Shown here piece by piece: positions 16,385 through 25,003 of a stretch of DNA of 64,000 nt. The DNA is taken from contig NZ_JAAXPW010000006.1 of NCBI RefSeq assembly GCF_012396605.1, forward strand, positions 1-64,000, read 5' to 3'. The number at the start of each line of letters is the position of its first letter. Position 1 is the stretch's first letter. The notes under the pieces were generated by a model. It was not told where the DNA came from, did not search any database, and was given only the letters and a program-made list of their open reading frames with translations. The DNA is from Ureibacillus thermosphaericus (GTDB lineage: Bacteria; Bacillota; Bacilli; Bacillales_A; Planococcaceae). Position numbers and translations under genes: made by a program.

Positions 16385-16770
16385 GAAAGTCTCCTAAACT
16401 TGCGATAATCGACTTCGTTGTGTTGTAAATATTCAATCATAGCGTTGAATTTGGACTCAGGAGTACCATCAAGTTCGACAGCAAAAATTACGTTTGTATC
16501 GCCATCTTGCACTTGTTTAGCAAATGGGGAAAAGTCGATTGTTTCGATGTCAAGTTGACCCATACTCTTTTTTAAAAATAGAAATTCGCCAATGACCATA
16601 TCAATCGCGATTTCGTTTAATTCGATTGGTATATCTTGTCGATTTGTTTGTGTTTTAATGTGATTTCTCACTCTATCAATAGAAAAGTTAAGCAACGAAT
16701 CATCGTTATCTGTAATCGGTACTTTCAGTGAGTTTAATCGCTCTTTTACTTTGTTCAACACGCGAATCAC
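16378..16770 (-). CDS. Head-tail connector YqbG/gp6-like
   Basis: The 130-residue helical protein matches YqbG-type adaptor proteins (MIRVLNKVKERLNSL, then ELNEIAIDMVIGEFLF). It joins the portal to the tail neck. The GTG at 16770 overlaps the stop of the small upstream gene; a second GTG at 16761 has AGGTG at better spacing and could be the real start. Confidence 0.75.
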   Translation of the reverse strand: MIRVLNKVKERLNSLKVPITDNDDSLLNFSIDRVRNHIKTQTNRQDIPIELNEIAIDMVIGEFLFLKKSMGQLDIETIDFSPFAKQVQDGDTNVIFAVELDGTPESKFNAMIEYLQHNEVDYRKFRRLSW

Positions 16771-16910
16771 TCACCTTCTTTTGTTTTTGATTTAGAAGTT
16801 CTTTTTTGCGGTTCTTTCTTCTTTTCTTGAGCATCCTTAATTTTTGCTTTTTCAGCCTTTTCTCTTTCTAATCGTTCTTTTTCGAGCAAATAAAACGTTG
16901 TTGCTCCCAT
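16767..16910 (-). CDS. Small Lys/Glu-rich phage protein (47 residues)
   Basis: A short gene with a GGGGG ribosome site five bases before the ATG and a stop overlapping the next start. The product begins MGATTFYLLEKERLERE and is then almost entirely charged (Lys, Glu). Similar small proteins follow the capsid gene in YqbF-like settings of PBSX-like phages. Function unknown. Confidence 0.7.
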   Translation of the reverse strand: MGATTFYLLEKERLEREKAEKAKIKDAQEKKKEPQKRTSKSKTKEGE

Positions 16911-16933
16911 GTAATCCCCCCTTTACATAAAGT

Positions 16934-16960
16934 AAAAAGGCTAGGGAATAATCCCTAACC
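16934..16960 (-). terminator. Terminator/attenuator behind major capsid gene
   Basis: A 9-bp stem with one G.U pair (16960-16952/16947-16939) and TTTTTAC on the minus strand starts at the capsid stop codon. Placed inside the late operon, it would leave capsid mRNA in excess over the connector and tail mRNA. Confidence 0.7.
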
Positions 16961-17932
16961 TTATCCGTTCGTGACGATTTTTACGACACGAACTTTCTTC
17001 GGATCATAAACACGGTCGTAGTTTGCTGCATTTCCGATTTCTGCAAGCGTTGGCATTTCGCCCGCCACTGCTTGTTCAGTCCAACGGAAACCACGAACAT
17101 GCATAATGAATTTTTGGCGGTTAATTAAAATGTCTTCACCTTTTAATGTGTTACGGTCTGTTTCAGTAGGAACTTTAGGACTTCCCGCAACATAACCAAC
17201 AGCTCCAGAAGCGAATAAGTAAGACGTGTATTTTTTACCGCTAGTAGTACCATCAACAACAGGTAAGCTATCGTCTACAATTAAGGTTTTACCTTGGTAA
17301 GTACCGAAACCAATGTCAATTGTGCTTTCTGGCAGATATTCGACTAATTGCGCTTTTTGTAGGTTAGCATGTACACGAGAATGAACAGCAATTGCAGTGA
17401 ATTTTTCTTTTGCATCCCCAAGTAATTGAGCTGCATCAATGAATACTTCTCCACTAGCTGTTCCACCAGTTCCATCTTCTTTTGAAACATCAAGAATTAA
17501 ATCTCCGCCATCATTAGCAGCATTGTCACCAAATACCCCGTCTAGCATTTTCAATAAAATCCGTTGTTGTTGACGTGTCCAATAAGCTGCTACACGACTA
17601 GCAATAGCTCTCATTGGATCGGAACCAGCTAATTCTGCTGCCAAGTCTTCTGAACTCCACGCTTTACCAAATTCGAATATACGTGCCACGTCTTTTCCTG
17701 CTGTGATTTTTTCAGGAGTTAACGCAAAGTCAGATTGAATCGCTTCTGGATCTCCTTCTAAATCGTTCCAGAAAGGCATATTTACCATAGTACCGCCATT
17801 AGGAACAGTTACATTTGGTACAGGCCCCATAATTCCAGAACGAATTAAAGCGTTTTGTTCTTCAATTGTATTTATTACATAAGGGTTAAAAACTTCAGGA
17901 ATAATAATATCTGAAACTCTTGTTACTGCCAT
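16961..17932 (-). CDS. xkdG: Major capsid protein XkdG-like
   Basis: The 323-residue protein matches the HK97-fold coat family of XkdG/YqbE: MAVTRVSDIIIPEVFNPYV, then GIMGPVPNVTVPNGGTMVNM, and near the end KFIMHVRGFRWTEQAVAGE. It forms the shell. It follows the scaffold gene. Confidence 0.92.
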   Translation of the reverse strand: MAVTRVSDIIIPEVFNPYVINTIEEQNALIRSGIMGPVPNVTVPNGGTMVNMPFWNDLEGDPEAIQSDFALTPEKITAGKDVARIFEFGKAWSSEDLAAELAGSDPMRAIASRVAAYWTRQQQRILLKMLDGVFGDNAANDGGDLILDVSKEDGTGGTASGEVFIDAAQLLGDAKEKFTAIAVHSRVHANLQKAQLVEYLPESTIDIGFGTYQGKTLIVDDSLPVVDGTTSGKKYTSYLFASGAVGYVAGSPKVPTETDRNTLKGEDILINRQKFIMHVRGFRWTEQAVAGEMPTLAEIGNAANYDRVYDPKKVRVVKIVTNG

Positions 17933-17956
17933 TTAACAACATCTCCTTTATATTTT

Positions 17957-18601
17957 TTATAGTCCGTAAAGGGCTGGATTACCTCCAGCTTGAATGATTA
18001 ATTGTTTTGCTTGATCTGGATTTTCTCGAATAAGTCTTCCTTGTTCAGTTAAATTAAATTGTTCTTTGCTGAATGGATTTGGTTTGTTATTCCCTGTTGG
18101 ATTTTGCGCTCCAGGAGGCGTTTTTCCTTTCAACCCATCAGGAACAAATAAATAGTCATCTGTTTCTTTCAGTGCTTTAAGTTGTTCCTCTAAACCGACT
18201 AGCTTTCCATCTACGAACTTAATAGCTTCAGTATCAAGCAAAGCTCGTACAGCTTTCGGATTCTTCGCCTTCGCGTCTCTTAGCGCGCTTTCGAGAGCAA
18301 AGTCGAATTGTTGTTTTTGAATTTTAGTTTCATATTCTTCTTGAATTTGCTGATTTTTAGCTTGCAATTCTTCAATTTGTGCTTTTAATTCATCGTTGCC
18401 AGTAGCTTTTGCTTTTAAATCTTCAAGTTGAGTGTCTCGGTCTTTAAGTTGTTGTTTTAAATCCTTAACCGTTGTATTTAGATCGTCAAACTTTTGTTTA
18501 GGAATCCAATTCCCGTTTGATACAATGTCAATCTTGTTGTCCCCAATCTTTTCCATAACTTGTGTATATAGTTCTTCACCTAATAACTCTTTTAAATCCA
18601 T
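17957..18601 (-). CDS. Capsid scaffold protein (GP20/XkdF type)
   Basis: The 214-residue protein starts MDLKELLGEELYTQV, has a long coiled coil (about 30-100) and a Pro/Asn-rich tail, as in Phage_GP20 scaffold proteins. It guides capsid assembly. The ATG at 18601 is chosen because AGGAGAGG lies seven bases upstream; an upstream ATG at 18676 has no such site. The gap 18602-18730 contains no gene. Confidence 0.85.
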   Translation of the reverse strand: MDLKELLGEELYTQVMEKIGDNKIDIVSNGNWIPKQKFDDLNTTVKDLKQQLKDRDTQLEDLKAKATGNDELKAQIEELQAKNQQIQEEYETKIQKQQFDFALESALRDAKAKNPKAVRALLDTEAIKFVDGKLVGLEEQLKALKETDDYLFVPDGLKGKTPPGAQNPTGNNKPNPFSKEQFNLTEQGRLIRENPDQAKQLIIQAGGNPALYGL

Positions 18602-18730
18602 GTTTTTTCCTCTCCTTTTAATGTTTTTTAACGAGTTACACCTCTCGCTAAAGGAATCCGTTTGATTAACCCTCAAACCTTTAAAAAGGGCAAAATAAAT
18701 AAGCAGTTTAACGACATGCTCAGGTCAAGA

Positions 18731-19759
18731 TTAAACTACAAATCTCTTTTTCCACTCTGAATATTTAATATTGCTTGGAATGTAAATCACCTTACCATCA
18801 CGATTACGCGCAAACCTTTCGCCAAAGTTATCATCGAAATATGGAGCAGTCGTCGTTCTACATCTCGGATGGAAAGGACTCGCTGTTACTCCAGGCTCAT
18901 ATTCACTAATTTTGAACACTTTTCCGTCCATAGATTGACAGATTTCCGATGTTCTACTGTCTAATGTTGCTACGATTTCATAGCGTTCTACATCCAATTC
19001 TTTAAACGCTTCTTTCTGTGCCGAAGCACTAAAAAACGCTTGCTCGGTTTGAACTAATCGAGCAGCGTTTGCGCGAGATGTATTCATTTTCTTCTGAATC
19101 ACACTGATTATTCTGTCTGGACCTTCTCCACGAGCAAAGGTTTGTGTTAGTTCAGTGTGTAATGTGTTGATAAGTAAGTTTCTGTCACGCCAAATTCGAG
19201 CGCTAAACGTTAGGTTATCGGCTGTCCATGGTTTACTAATGACTTTTGTTAATACTCGTTCGTCGAGAGCTTGTAAAGTAAACCCAACGTTAAAGGCTTT
19301 TTGCACTTCAAATATCGTGTGATAGTATTGCTCCTGATATATCTCTTTCATCAGTCGCTCAAAGCCTTCAATTTGACCACCATACAGTTTTTCGATGTGT
19401 TGTTGAAGTTGAATACGTAAGCTTTCTAATCTACTTATATGGACTCTTGCTGATGCATTTTCAAGTTGCTTCATCCATTGTTGATTGATAGCGTTCTTTT
19501 GACCATATTTAATGTATTCCTCAACAGTCCAACGAAACTCTCTTAATTCATCAGATTTTAACAGTCTTTTTGCTTCTTCGAGTGTGATTTCATTGTTTTT
19601 AGCGAATCGGTTGTACCATTTGAGAATATCTGCTTCAATAGCTCGCATTGTTTGAATATACGCTTTTTCTAAGTCCCTGTAATACGATTCAGCTTTTCGA
19701 GTTTGTGCATCTTCCAGTAATTCAAAGCGTTTACGCCAATACTCCCTACTCTTGGTCAT
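18731..19759 (-). CDS. Minor head protein (SPP1 gp7/Mu gpF type)
   Basis: The 342-residue protein is helical at the N-terminus and ends with the Phage_Mu_F motif: TSRANAARLVQTEQAFFSA, ERYEIVATLDSRTSEICQSMDG and ASPFHPRCRTTTAP. It binds the portal and DNA and is ejected or helps exit of DNA. It overlaps the portal gene by 14 bases. Confidence 0.9.
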   Translation of the reverse strand: MTKSREYWRKRFELLEDAQTRKAESYYRDLEKAYIQTMRAIEADILKWYNRFAKNNEITLEEAKRLLKSDELREFRWTVEEYIKYGQKNAINQQWMKQLENASARVHISRLESLRIQLQQHIEKLYGGQIEGFERLMKEIYQEQYYHTIFEVQKAFNVGFTLQALDERVLTKVISKPWTADNLTFSARIWRDRNLLINTLHTELTQTFARGEGPDRIISVIQKKMNTSRANAARLVQTEQAFFSASAQKEAFKELDVERYEIVATLDSRTSEICQSMDGKVFKISEYEPGVTASPFHPRCRTTTAPYFDDNFGERFARNRDGKVIYIPSNIKYSEWKKRFVV

Positions 19760-21176
19760 CTACTCCACCGCCATTCAGCTGGTTGAATGTAGTGTTGTAG
19801 TTATCAAACAATTCCATTTCCTTTTGTCGTTCTTCTTCAATTCGGGCCATTTCTTGGGCCACATCTTTAACCCAAGGATGATTTTCAAGGATCGTTGTTT
19901 GAGAAATGATACCTTGCGATTTTTGAGCCATGTCAATAATTTCAGACTCATTTGTAAGTAACATTTTGTTGAATGTGAATGTAATATCTCGATAATCAAG
20001 ATTGCCAAGTTTCGCATGTCTCACATATTCCCCGACGAACCACATAAACTCACGTAAAGCTAATGTGAATTTACGTTCGAGAATACTAGCTTTCATGTCT
20101 AGTAAAGAATAAAGGTTCGTTAACGCTACACCAGATGGAGCATTACCAATAATATCCGGGGAAGGATTAACACCTTGACCAAATGCATAAATGTTTTCTT
20201 TTAGGATGTCAATTTGTGTTTTGTATGAATCCACTGGTACTTCTGCCCGAATCGTTTTAATGTTCCCATCTTCATCTAACTTGACTGCTTTATACCGTTT
20301 TAAATTGGTTACAAACTCCCCTAAATCTTCACCATCGTATCCAATTAAAGCCCAAATTAATGATTGCATATCTGATAATGTGTTCTGTGCATCAGAAACT
20401 AATAGATCATAAGCATCGATGATAGATTTGTAAAAATGTAAATCGCTTAATTCTTCTTCGTTGTTGGCAAATTTGATGAATGGTACGCGTCCCCATGACT
20501 TCCATTCCGCACCTTCTACGTCTGTGAAATGCGGTGCTGGATTCACTTCAACAGTTGCATCTAAATAAATCTGTCCGTTAATCATTTCGTAGTAGGTCAC
20601 ATCATCAGAAGTCCATAACTCTAATTTTGTTACATTATCATCAAGTTGATAGAATCGAATAGCAGCAACCAGCTTTTTACGTTTCGAATAGTCGTAAATC
20701 GGAATTAATTGCTCCGCCGGAATTATCATGTAATCAAATTCGCCTTCTTCATTCACGAAAGGATGCAGCCATTCTAGACCTTTGTTGCTTGCACCCTTGA
20801 TTAATTCAGGTATTGTATCTTCCCACCGTTCGCCAATGAGTTCTTGCAGTAAATCTAGGTGTTCTTGGTTATCACTTCGACTACCAAAGACCATTGGTTC
20901 ACCGACTAAGTAAGCTGTCTTTTGGTCTACCAAGATTTTATGAAATCCCGAAACCACTTTTTCGTTAGTAGCTTCCGTATCAATCACTTTTACGCCATCT
21001 TCGTAAGTGTATATTTTTCTGTTTAAGATGTCTGATTCGCCTTTATAGTATCGAACGCCTTCGTGCATGTGTGATGGGTCGAACGAATCGCAGAGCTCTT
21101 TAATAATCTCGGATGGTGTCGGTGCATTTTGTTCTATATATCGAATTAATTCGTCGGTATGTGTTTTTTCAAACAT
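19746..21176 (-). CDS. Portal protein (SPP1 gp6 type)
   Basis: The 476-residue protein matches the SPP1-type portal family: ADQKTAYLVGEP-like DQKTAYLVGEPMVFG near 90, SDIIDAYDLLVSDAQN-like IIDAYDLLVSDAQNTLSD near 245 and SGVALTNLYSLLDMKAS near 350. Twelve copies form the DNA gate. AAAGGAGG precedes the ATG. Confidence 0.92.
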   Translation of the reverse strand: MFEKTHTDELIRYIEQNAPTPSEIIKELCDSFDPSHMHEGVRYYKGESDILNRKIYTYEDGVKVIDTEATNEKVVSGFHKILVDQKTAYLVGEPMVFGSRSDNQEHLDLLQELIGERWEDTIPELIKGASNKGLEWLHPFVNEEGEFDYMIIPAEQLIPIYDYSKRKKLVAAIRFYQLDDNVTKLELWTSDDVTYYEMINGQIYLDATVEVNPAPHFTDVEGAEWKSWGRVPFIKFANNEEELSDLHFYKSIIDAYDLLVSDAQNTLSDMQSLIWALIGYDGEDLGEFVTNLKRYKAVKLDEDGNIKTIRAEVPVDSYKTQIDILKENIYAFGQGVNPSPDIIGNAPSGVALTNLYSLLDMKASILERKFTLALREFMWFVGEYVRHAKLGNLDYRDITFTFNKMLLTNESEIIDMAQKSQGIISQTTILENHPWVKDVAQEMARIEEERQKEMELFDNYNTTFNQLNGGGVDDQE

Positions 21177-21188
21177 CTTTAACCTCCT

Positions 21189-22460
21189 TTAACGCAAAAC
21201 TTGCATGCGTTTCTTAGAACGCATATCCTCGCTCATTGCATAACGTGTTGCGTCGATACTGTGGTTATCTTTATCTTCTAAACGCGGTTTAGGATTGCCA
21301 TCTTTATCCGTTTGATAATCGATATTTTCAAACTCTCTAGCTGTGTTTGGTGTACGTAATGGATCAATGCAAATAAAATCTAAATCATCTAACCATTGTT
21401 CACCGTATTCAACACTGTCAGGACCTTTTTTAACACCTTTGATTCGTTTGATTCCATGCTCATGCTTTAGTTCATCGATTGATTTGGGTTCTGCTGAATC
21501 AGCGAATATTTCATCTGATTGATACCCTTTATCGTGTAGTTTCTTAGCAAACTCTCTATTACTCATTTTCACACCGTATATTTCGTCAAAGATATAGATG
21601 CCATTCCTCTTTTTGTCGTAGTGAATACGAACATAAGCTAATGGATCCGTTGCATAACCAAAGTCAACACCATTTCGTATGTTGTCAAAGTTCTTCACCA
21701 TTTCATCAGTTATGCATCCTTTTTCGATGTGCAAGTTATCAAATGGTACGACACCAGAACCGATTGCCTCGCCTAAGTACTCCCATCTGTAACGTAATTC
21801 ATTTCGTTCTTTAGCTGCATTTGCTTCTTCAATAAACTGTTTTGAAATGAATGGGTTATCTAAGTAAGTTGAGTGATGAACAAATGTATTTTCAGGAACA
21901 AATGCCGATTCGTATTTTTTATTAACCCATGATTGTTTTCGCTTTGGAGGGTTGTATGAATAGAAGAACTTATAAAAAAGACCATTACTCAACTCTCCAC
22001 GCAATAAAGAGTTTGTAATGGTTGTAACTTCATCTTCTGTTTTGAACTCAGCTAATTCCTCAATCCAAGCAATGGCAAATGGAAAATTAGCGCTTTTTAA
22101 TGATTTAATACGCTCTGGCTCTAACGCTCCACGGAATACCATATAATTCCCTCTAGGAATGTATGTGATTCGCATTGGAGATTTATTAATCTTGAATAAA
22201 TGTGCCACACCTTGTTCGTTTATGGCCCATTTCATTTGTTCAAAGATTGATAGTTCGATAGTATTGTCAACTTTTCTTATACCCACCGCATTAACTGGGT
22301 AACGCATGAGTAGTTGTACAATTATATGAGCAATACCTGAGGATTTACCAGAACCACGTCCACCTTTGCATACCACGTTTAATATATTTGGGTTAATAGC
22401 AGCTTTCCACACCGAATGAAATGCTTTTGGCAATAATTCTGATAGTCTTATGACAGTCAT
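21189..22460 (-). CDS. Terminase large subunit
   Basis: The 423-residue protein has a Walker A motif (GGRGSGKS, about 33-40), a Walker B-like FAIAWIEELAEF with catalytic Glu, and the C-terminal RNase H-like nuclease start GVDFGYATDPLA. It is the PBSX XtmB/SPP1 gp2 type packaging motor. It overlaps the small subunit gene by four bases. Confidence 0.94.
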   Translation of the reverse strand: MTVIRLSELLPKAFHSVWKAAINPNILNVVCKGGRGSGKSSGIAHIIVQLLMRYPVNAVGIRKVDNTIELSIFEQMKWAINEQGVAHLFKINKSPMRITYIPRGNYMVFRGALEPERIKSLKSANFPFAIAWIEELAEFKTEDEVTTITNSLLRGELSNGLFYKFFYSYNPPKRKQSWVNKKYESAFVPENTFVHHSTYLDNPFISKQFIEEANAAKERNELRYRWEYLGEAIGSGVVPFDNLHIEKGCITDEMVKNFDNIRNGVDFGYATDPLAYVRIHYDKKRNGIYIFDEIYGVKMSNREFAKKLHDKGYQSDEIFADSAEPKSIDELKHEHGIKRIKGVKKGPDSVEYGEQWLDDLDFICIDPLRTPNTAREFENIDYQTDKDGNPKPRLEDKDNHSIDATRYAMSEDMRSKKRMQVLR

Positions 22461-22906
22461 TCGCCATCACCGCTTATATCATCCACGAATGTTACAGCAC
22501 CTTGCACATTAACGTCTTGTTTATCAGTCCACATAGCGTAACGTTTACCAAGTAATTCAGCCGCTTTAATTCGTTCGCTCATAGTTGGCGGCATTTCTGT
22601 ATTAATTTCTTCTTCGCCCCCACCAACTCCGACTAATGTTGCAGCTCTTGCTTCGCCACGCAAAACAGATGTCAATGTTTCCAGTATTTCCTGCTGATCT
22701 GCTATACGTTGTGACTTTAATTCTTCCATTCGAGCATCGATATAAGCTTTAATGTCATGTTTTGACAAGTTTTGTTCACCTATCTGTCTTGCTGAACGTT
22801 TACTATATCCTGCTTTAATCGCTGCTTGTGTAGCATTACCTAATTCGATGTAATAGTCAGCAAATGCTTGTTGTTTCGGCGTTAATTTCCTTACATTCAA
22901 TGGCAT
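22457..22906 (-). CDS. Terminase small subunit
   Basis: The 149-residue protein has an N-terminal helix-turn-helix (LTPKQQAFADYYIELGNATQ, then AAIKAGYSKRSARQIGEQNL) typical of Terminase_2 small subunits, which bind the packaging site. GGGGTG touches the ATG at 22906 and is seven bases from a TTG at 22900, so the true start may be that TTG (MNVRKLTPKQ). Confidence 0.9.
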   Translation of the reverse strand: MPLNVRKLTPKQQAFADYYIELGNATQAAIKAGYSKRSARQIGEQNLSKHDIKAYIDARMEELKSQRIADQQEILETLTSVLRGEARAATLVGVGGGEEEINTEMPPTMSERIKAAELLGKRYAMWTDKQDVNVQGAVTFVDDISGDGE

Positions 22907-22932
22907 CACCCCATTACGCTAATCGCTTTCCA

Positions 22933-23091
22933 TTAGTCTAGTAACGCTCTAACTCTACCGCCACAAGCAACACATGTCTTTTTGTATGTCGTGGTCGTTC
23001 TTGTTGGTTGTTGGTAGTTGTTGGTTGTCGTTGTTCGTTTTTCAATGTCGCCAGGTCTTCCGCATTTTTCGCATTTGATTGTGTATTGCAT
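22933..23091 (-). CDS. Small zinc-ribbon protein (52 residues)
   Basis: A short gene with GAGGTGAG ahead of the ATG at 23091. The product has CEKC (residues 7-10) and CVAC (about 40-43) separated by a Thr/Asn/Gln-rich linker, a four-Cys zinc ribbon. It is the first gene of the late operon, just ahead of terminase and directly after a terminator; it might assist late transcription or packaging, but no function is shown. Confidence 0.7.
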   Translation of the reverse strand: MQYTIKCEKCGRPGDIEKRTTTTNNYQQPTRTTTTYKKTCVACGGRVRALLD

Positions 23092-23104
23092 AACTCTCAC
23101 CTCG

Positions 23105-23166
23105 CAAAAAGAAAAGACGCGATAAACAACAGCATTAGTTAAACTAACGCGATTGCTTATGGCGTC
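23105..23166 (-). terminator. Terminator between early and late operons
   Basis: On the minus strand a long branched hairpin is closed by GACGC-ATAA/TTAT-GCGTC (23166-23157/23125-23116, one mismatch), with a small inner stem (23147-23143/23139-23135), followed by TTTTCTTTTT. It separates early genes from the terminase operon. Confidence 0.65.
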
Positions 23167-23285
23167 TCACAAATCCTCATTGATCGCATTATAAAGTTTT
23201 GTCGAATTTTGTTATTCGCATATTTTTATTGTGGTAAAAATAGTAGCAAAACGAAACTTGTGTTTTATTGATTTATTACGGAAAT

Positions 23286-23327
23286 GATTCGCCGAAGCGG
23301 TTTTCCACGCCGCCCCGGACCTACCTC
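23286..23327. other. GC-rich island, possible packaging site
   Basis: Within an AT-rich non-coding stretch (23167-23414) these bases are strongly GC-rich (for example CGCCGCCCCGGACC) with short GCGG/CCGC repeats. Position just upstream of the terminase genes fits a cos or pac site. No cut site can be shown from the sequence. The rest of the stretch shows no gene. Confidence 0.35.
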
Positions 23328-23414
23328 ATATTTTACAGTTGGAAAATTATAGCTGTCACCTTTGGTAAAAGTGTTAAATTTGGTAAGTTTGTTAATCTAT
23401 CTTCGTAATACGAG

Positions 23415-23576
23415 CTATTTTTCGTTCACAATTTTCATCACTTTTTCCGCACCTTTTTCATTCGTTTCATAAATCGCCACCTTTACATCGTTTTCCTTAC
23501 AATGTTTAGCAAGAAAATTCGAAATGGCTTCTTTAAAATCGTTATCATTCGTTTGAAGCACAAACACATTTTTCAT
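23415..23576 (-). CDS. Small early protein (53 residues)
   Basis: A short gene with GAGGGAGG eight bases upstream of the ATG at 23576. The product starts MKNVFVLQTNDNDFKEAI and has an alternating strand-helix-strand pattern with one Cys. I do not recognise it. It is the last early gene before the packaging region. Confidence 0.65.
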   Translation of the reverse strand: MKNVFVLQTNDNDFKEAISNFLAKHCKENDVKVAIYETNEKGAEKVMKIVNEK

Positions 23577-23626
23577 TATTTTTCCTCCCTCTCATTTTTT
23601 TCAAATTAACATAATCATTGGAGTGT

Positions 23627-23833
23627 TCATTTATTAATAATTGAATATTTTCCATTTACAACGTCATTTACTGTTAAATAAAACATTGCTTTTTTCTCTC
23701 TCAATAGCCAACGCAAATCGTTTAAAGTAGTTAATTTGTCAATTTCTACGGACAAACCGTTCCAATGAAATTTCACTCTTTTTCCTTCTGATAAAGCCTT
23801 TTCAGCTTCATTACGAGTTATGAAATTAGACAA
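23627..23833 (-). CDS. Small early protein, TTG start
   Basis: The TTG at 23833 has AGGAGG seven bases upstream and gives 68 residues starting MSNFITRNEAEKALSEGKRV. An upstream ATG (23857) overlaps the ribosome site and belongs to a repeated junction motif, so it is not taken as the start. Function unknown. Confidence 0.65.
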   Translation of the reverse strand: MSNFITRNEAEKALSEGKRVKFHWNGLSVEIDKLTTLNDLRWLLREKKAMFYLTVNDVVNGKYSIINK

Positions 23834-23901
23834 TAATTTTCCTCCTTTGTTTCTCATATTGGTTCATTTGTCACTTAATCTTCGAAGTGTACATTTATTA
23901 A

Positions 23902-24243
23902 CTATTCGTCTCCGCATCTAATAGTTTTTAAAGGATATGGACATTTATCGCAATAAGAATCTATGCAATCTTCGAATTGGCAGTATTGTTTAATTACATT
24001 TACCGCTGCTCTAAAATCCTCTGGCATGTGAGCGTAATAATCGTTTTCAAAATCTTTTTTTGTGTCTATAACTTCGTATTCTTCGTCAACAAGCCAAATA
24101 GGAGTATCTCCGTTCGTATCGATATAAACATCACCATTATCACAAGCAATCGCAACTTCAAAAATGTCGCCAACTTTTATTCGTTTATCTTTAGGTTCTT
24201 GAACAGCTACAACACGAATTAGGTCTCCTTTTCGTGCTCTCAT
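23902..24243 (-). CDS. Hypothetical early protein with Cys cluster
   Basis: The 113-residue protein has an N-terminal SH3-like beta region (GDLIRVVAVQEPKDKRIKVG, DIFEVAIACDNGDVYID) and a C-terminal segment with five Cys in CQFEDCIDSYCDKCPY and a last CGDE, probably metal binding. AAGGAGG precedes the ATG. Function unknown. Confidence 0.65.
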   Translation of the reverse strand: MRARKGDLIRVVAVQEPKDKRIKVGDIFEVAIACDNGDVYIDTNGDTPIWLVDEEYEVIDTKKDFENDYYAHMPEDFRAAVNVIKQYCQFEDCIDSYCDKCPYPLKTIRCGDE

Positions 24244-24275
24244 AAATAAACCTCCTTAATACAACGCAATGTGGT

Positions 24276-24683
24276 TCAACTCAACATACTCTCCAAAATG
24301 TTCTCTTTTATGTTCTTAATCGTCACATGACTTAATGCCATGTGCTGCCCAATCCAACGCATTGATTTGCCTTCCAGGAGCCAATATAATACCTCCGCTT
24401 CTCTTGGCTCTGTTACTTTATCAACTCGTTTTTGCACTTCTTGAATTTTACAAATATATTCATTGATTCGTTTTAAATGTTTGTTTCTCCTTACGACCTC
24501 TGTGAACACTACATCGCTTGTCTGCCCACTTGCTTTTGGTAACGTAGCTTCAATGCCATATTGAGCGATTTTTGCGCCATTATATCTATATTCCATTTGT
24601 AATTGCTCAACAGTATTAATCATCCATCTATAATCTTTAATCCACTGATCTAACTTTTCTTTCGTAATCTGCCCTTTGCCCAT
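24276..24683 (-). CDS. Sigma-like HTH regulator, likely late activator
   Basis: The 135-residue protein ends in a sigma-70 region 4-like helix-turn-helix (about 95-132: EAEVLYWLLEGKSMRWIGQH, then MALSHVTIKNIKENIL). Proteins of the ArpU/RinA kind with this build sit just before the terminase genes in many Firmicute phages and switch on late genes. The ribosome site TAGGAGGG is one arm of an inverted repeat (24691-24698/24723-24730). The activator role is inferred from position and domain. Confidence 0.65.
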   Translation of the reverse strand: MGKGQITKEKLDQWIKDYRWMINTVEQLQMEYRYNGAKIAQYGIEATLPKASGQTSDVVFTEVVRRNKHLKRINEYICKIQEVQKRVDKVTEPREAEVLYWLLEGKSMRWIGQHMALSHVTIKNIKENILESMLS

Positions 24684-24690
24684 CTGTTCG

Positions 24691-24772
24691 CCCTCCTATG
24701 CTATAATTAAAGTGTCATTTGCTAGGAGGGTAAGCTGTGGCTGTGGGTTGAAGGCGGCCACAGCTTTTTTCG
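24691..24772 (+). ncRNA. Possible short plus-strand transcript
   Basis: On the plus strand an extended -10 (TGC TATAAT, 24699-24707) is followed 24 bases later by a perfect 10-bp hairpin (24732-24741/24757-24766) with a T run. TAGGAGGG (24723-24730) is followed six bases later by GTG GCT GTG GGT TGA, a four-codon frame. The layout looks like a type I toxin or leader-peptide locus that has lost its coding part. The transcript would be antisense to the leader of the regulator gene at 24683. Confidence 0.4.
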
Positions 24773-24775
24773 TTA

Positions 24776-24952
24776 TCAACTTAACCGTTTAAACGAATCT
24801 GCGTATGCGATAAAGTAGTTAAAGTCTGGGTTAGACTTTTTCAACCGTTCTAATCGCTTTCTCGCCCATACTTCGGATGTATAGAATTTATTGTCAATTA
24901 ACTGCGGTATACCGTTTCGCTCCGCAACAATGAACATAAGCGCAGGAAACAT
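24776..24952 (-). CDS. Small early protein (58 residues)
   Basis: A short gene with GGGGGC ahead of the ATG at 24952. The product starts MFPALMFIVAERNGIPQL and has a helical, basic second half (VWARKRLERLKKSNPDF). Small proteins of this build are frequent in Firmicute phages; function unknown. Confidence 0.65.
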   Translation of the reverse strand: MFPALMFIVAERNGIPQLIDNKFYTSEVWARKRLERLKKSNPDFNYFIAYADSFKRLS

Positions 24953-25003
24953 TAATCGATGCCCCCTTTTTTATTTCGCATTTTCTTCGAAGTGTGCAAT
25001 AAT

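Noticed and set aside
24699-24770. Promoter for the minus-strand regulator on the same box
   Set aside because: The TATAAT and terminator both read on the plus strand; the minus strand has only a weak TTATAG at this place, so a plus-strand unit is the simpler reading.
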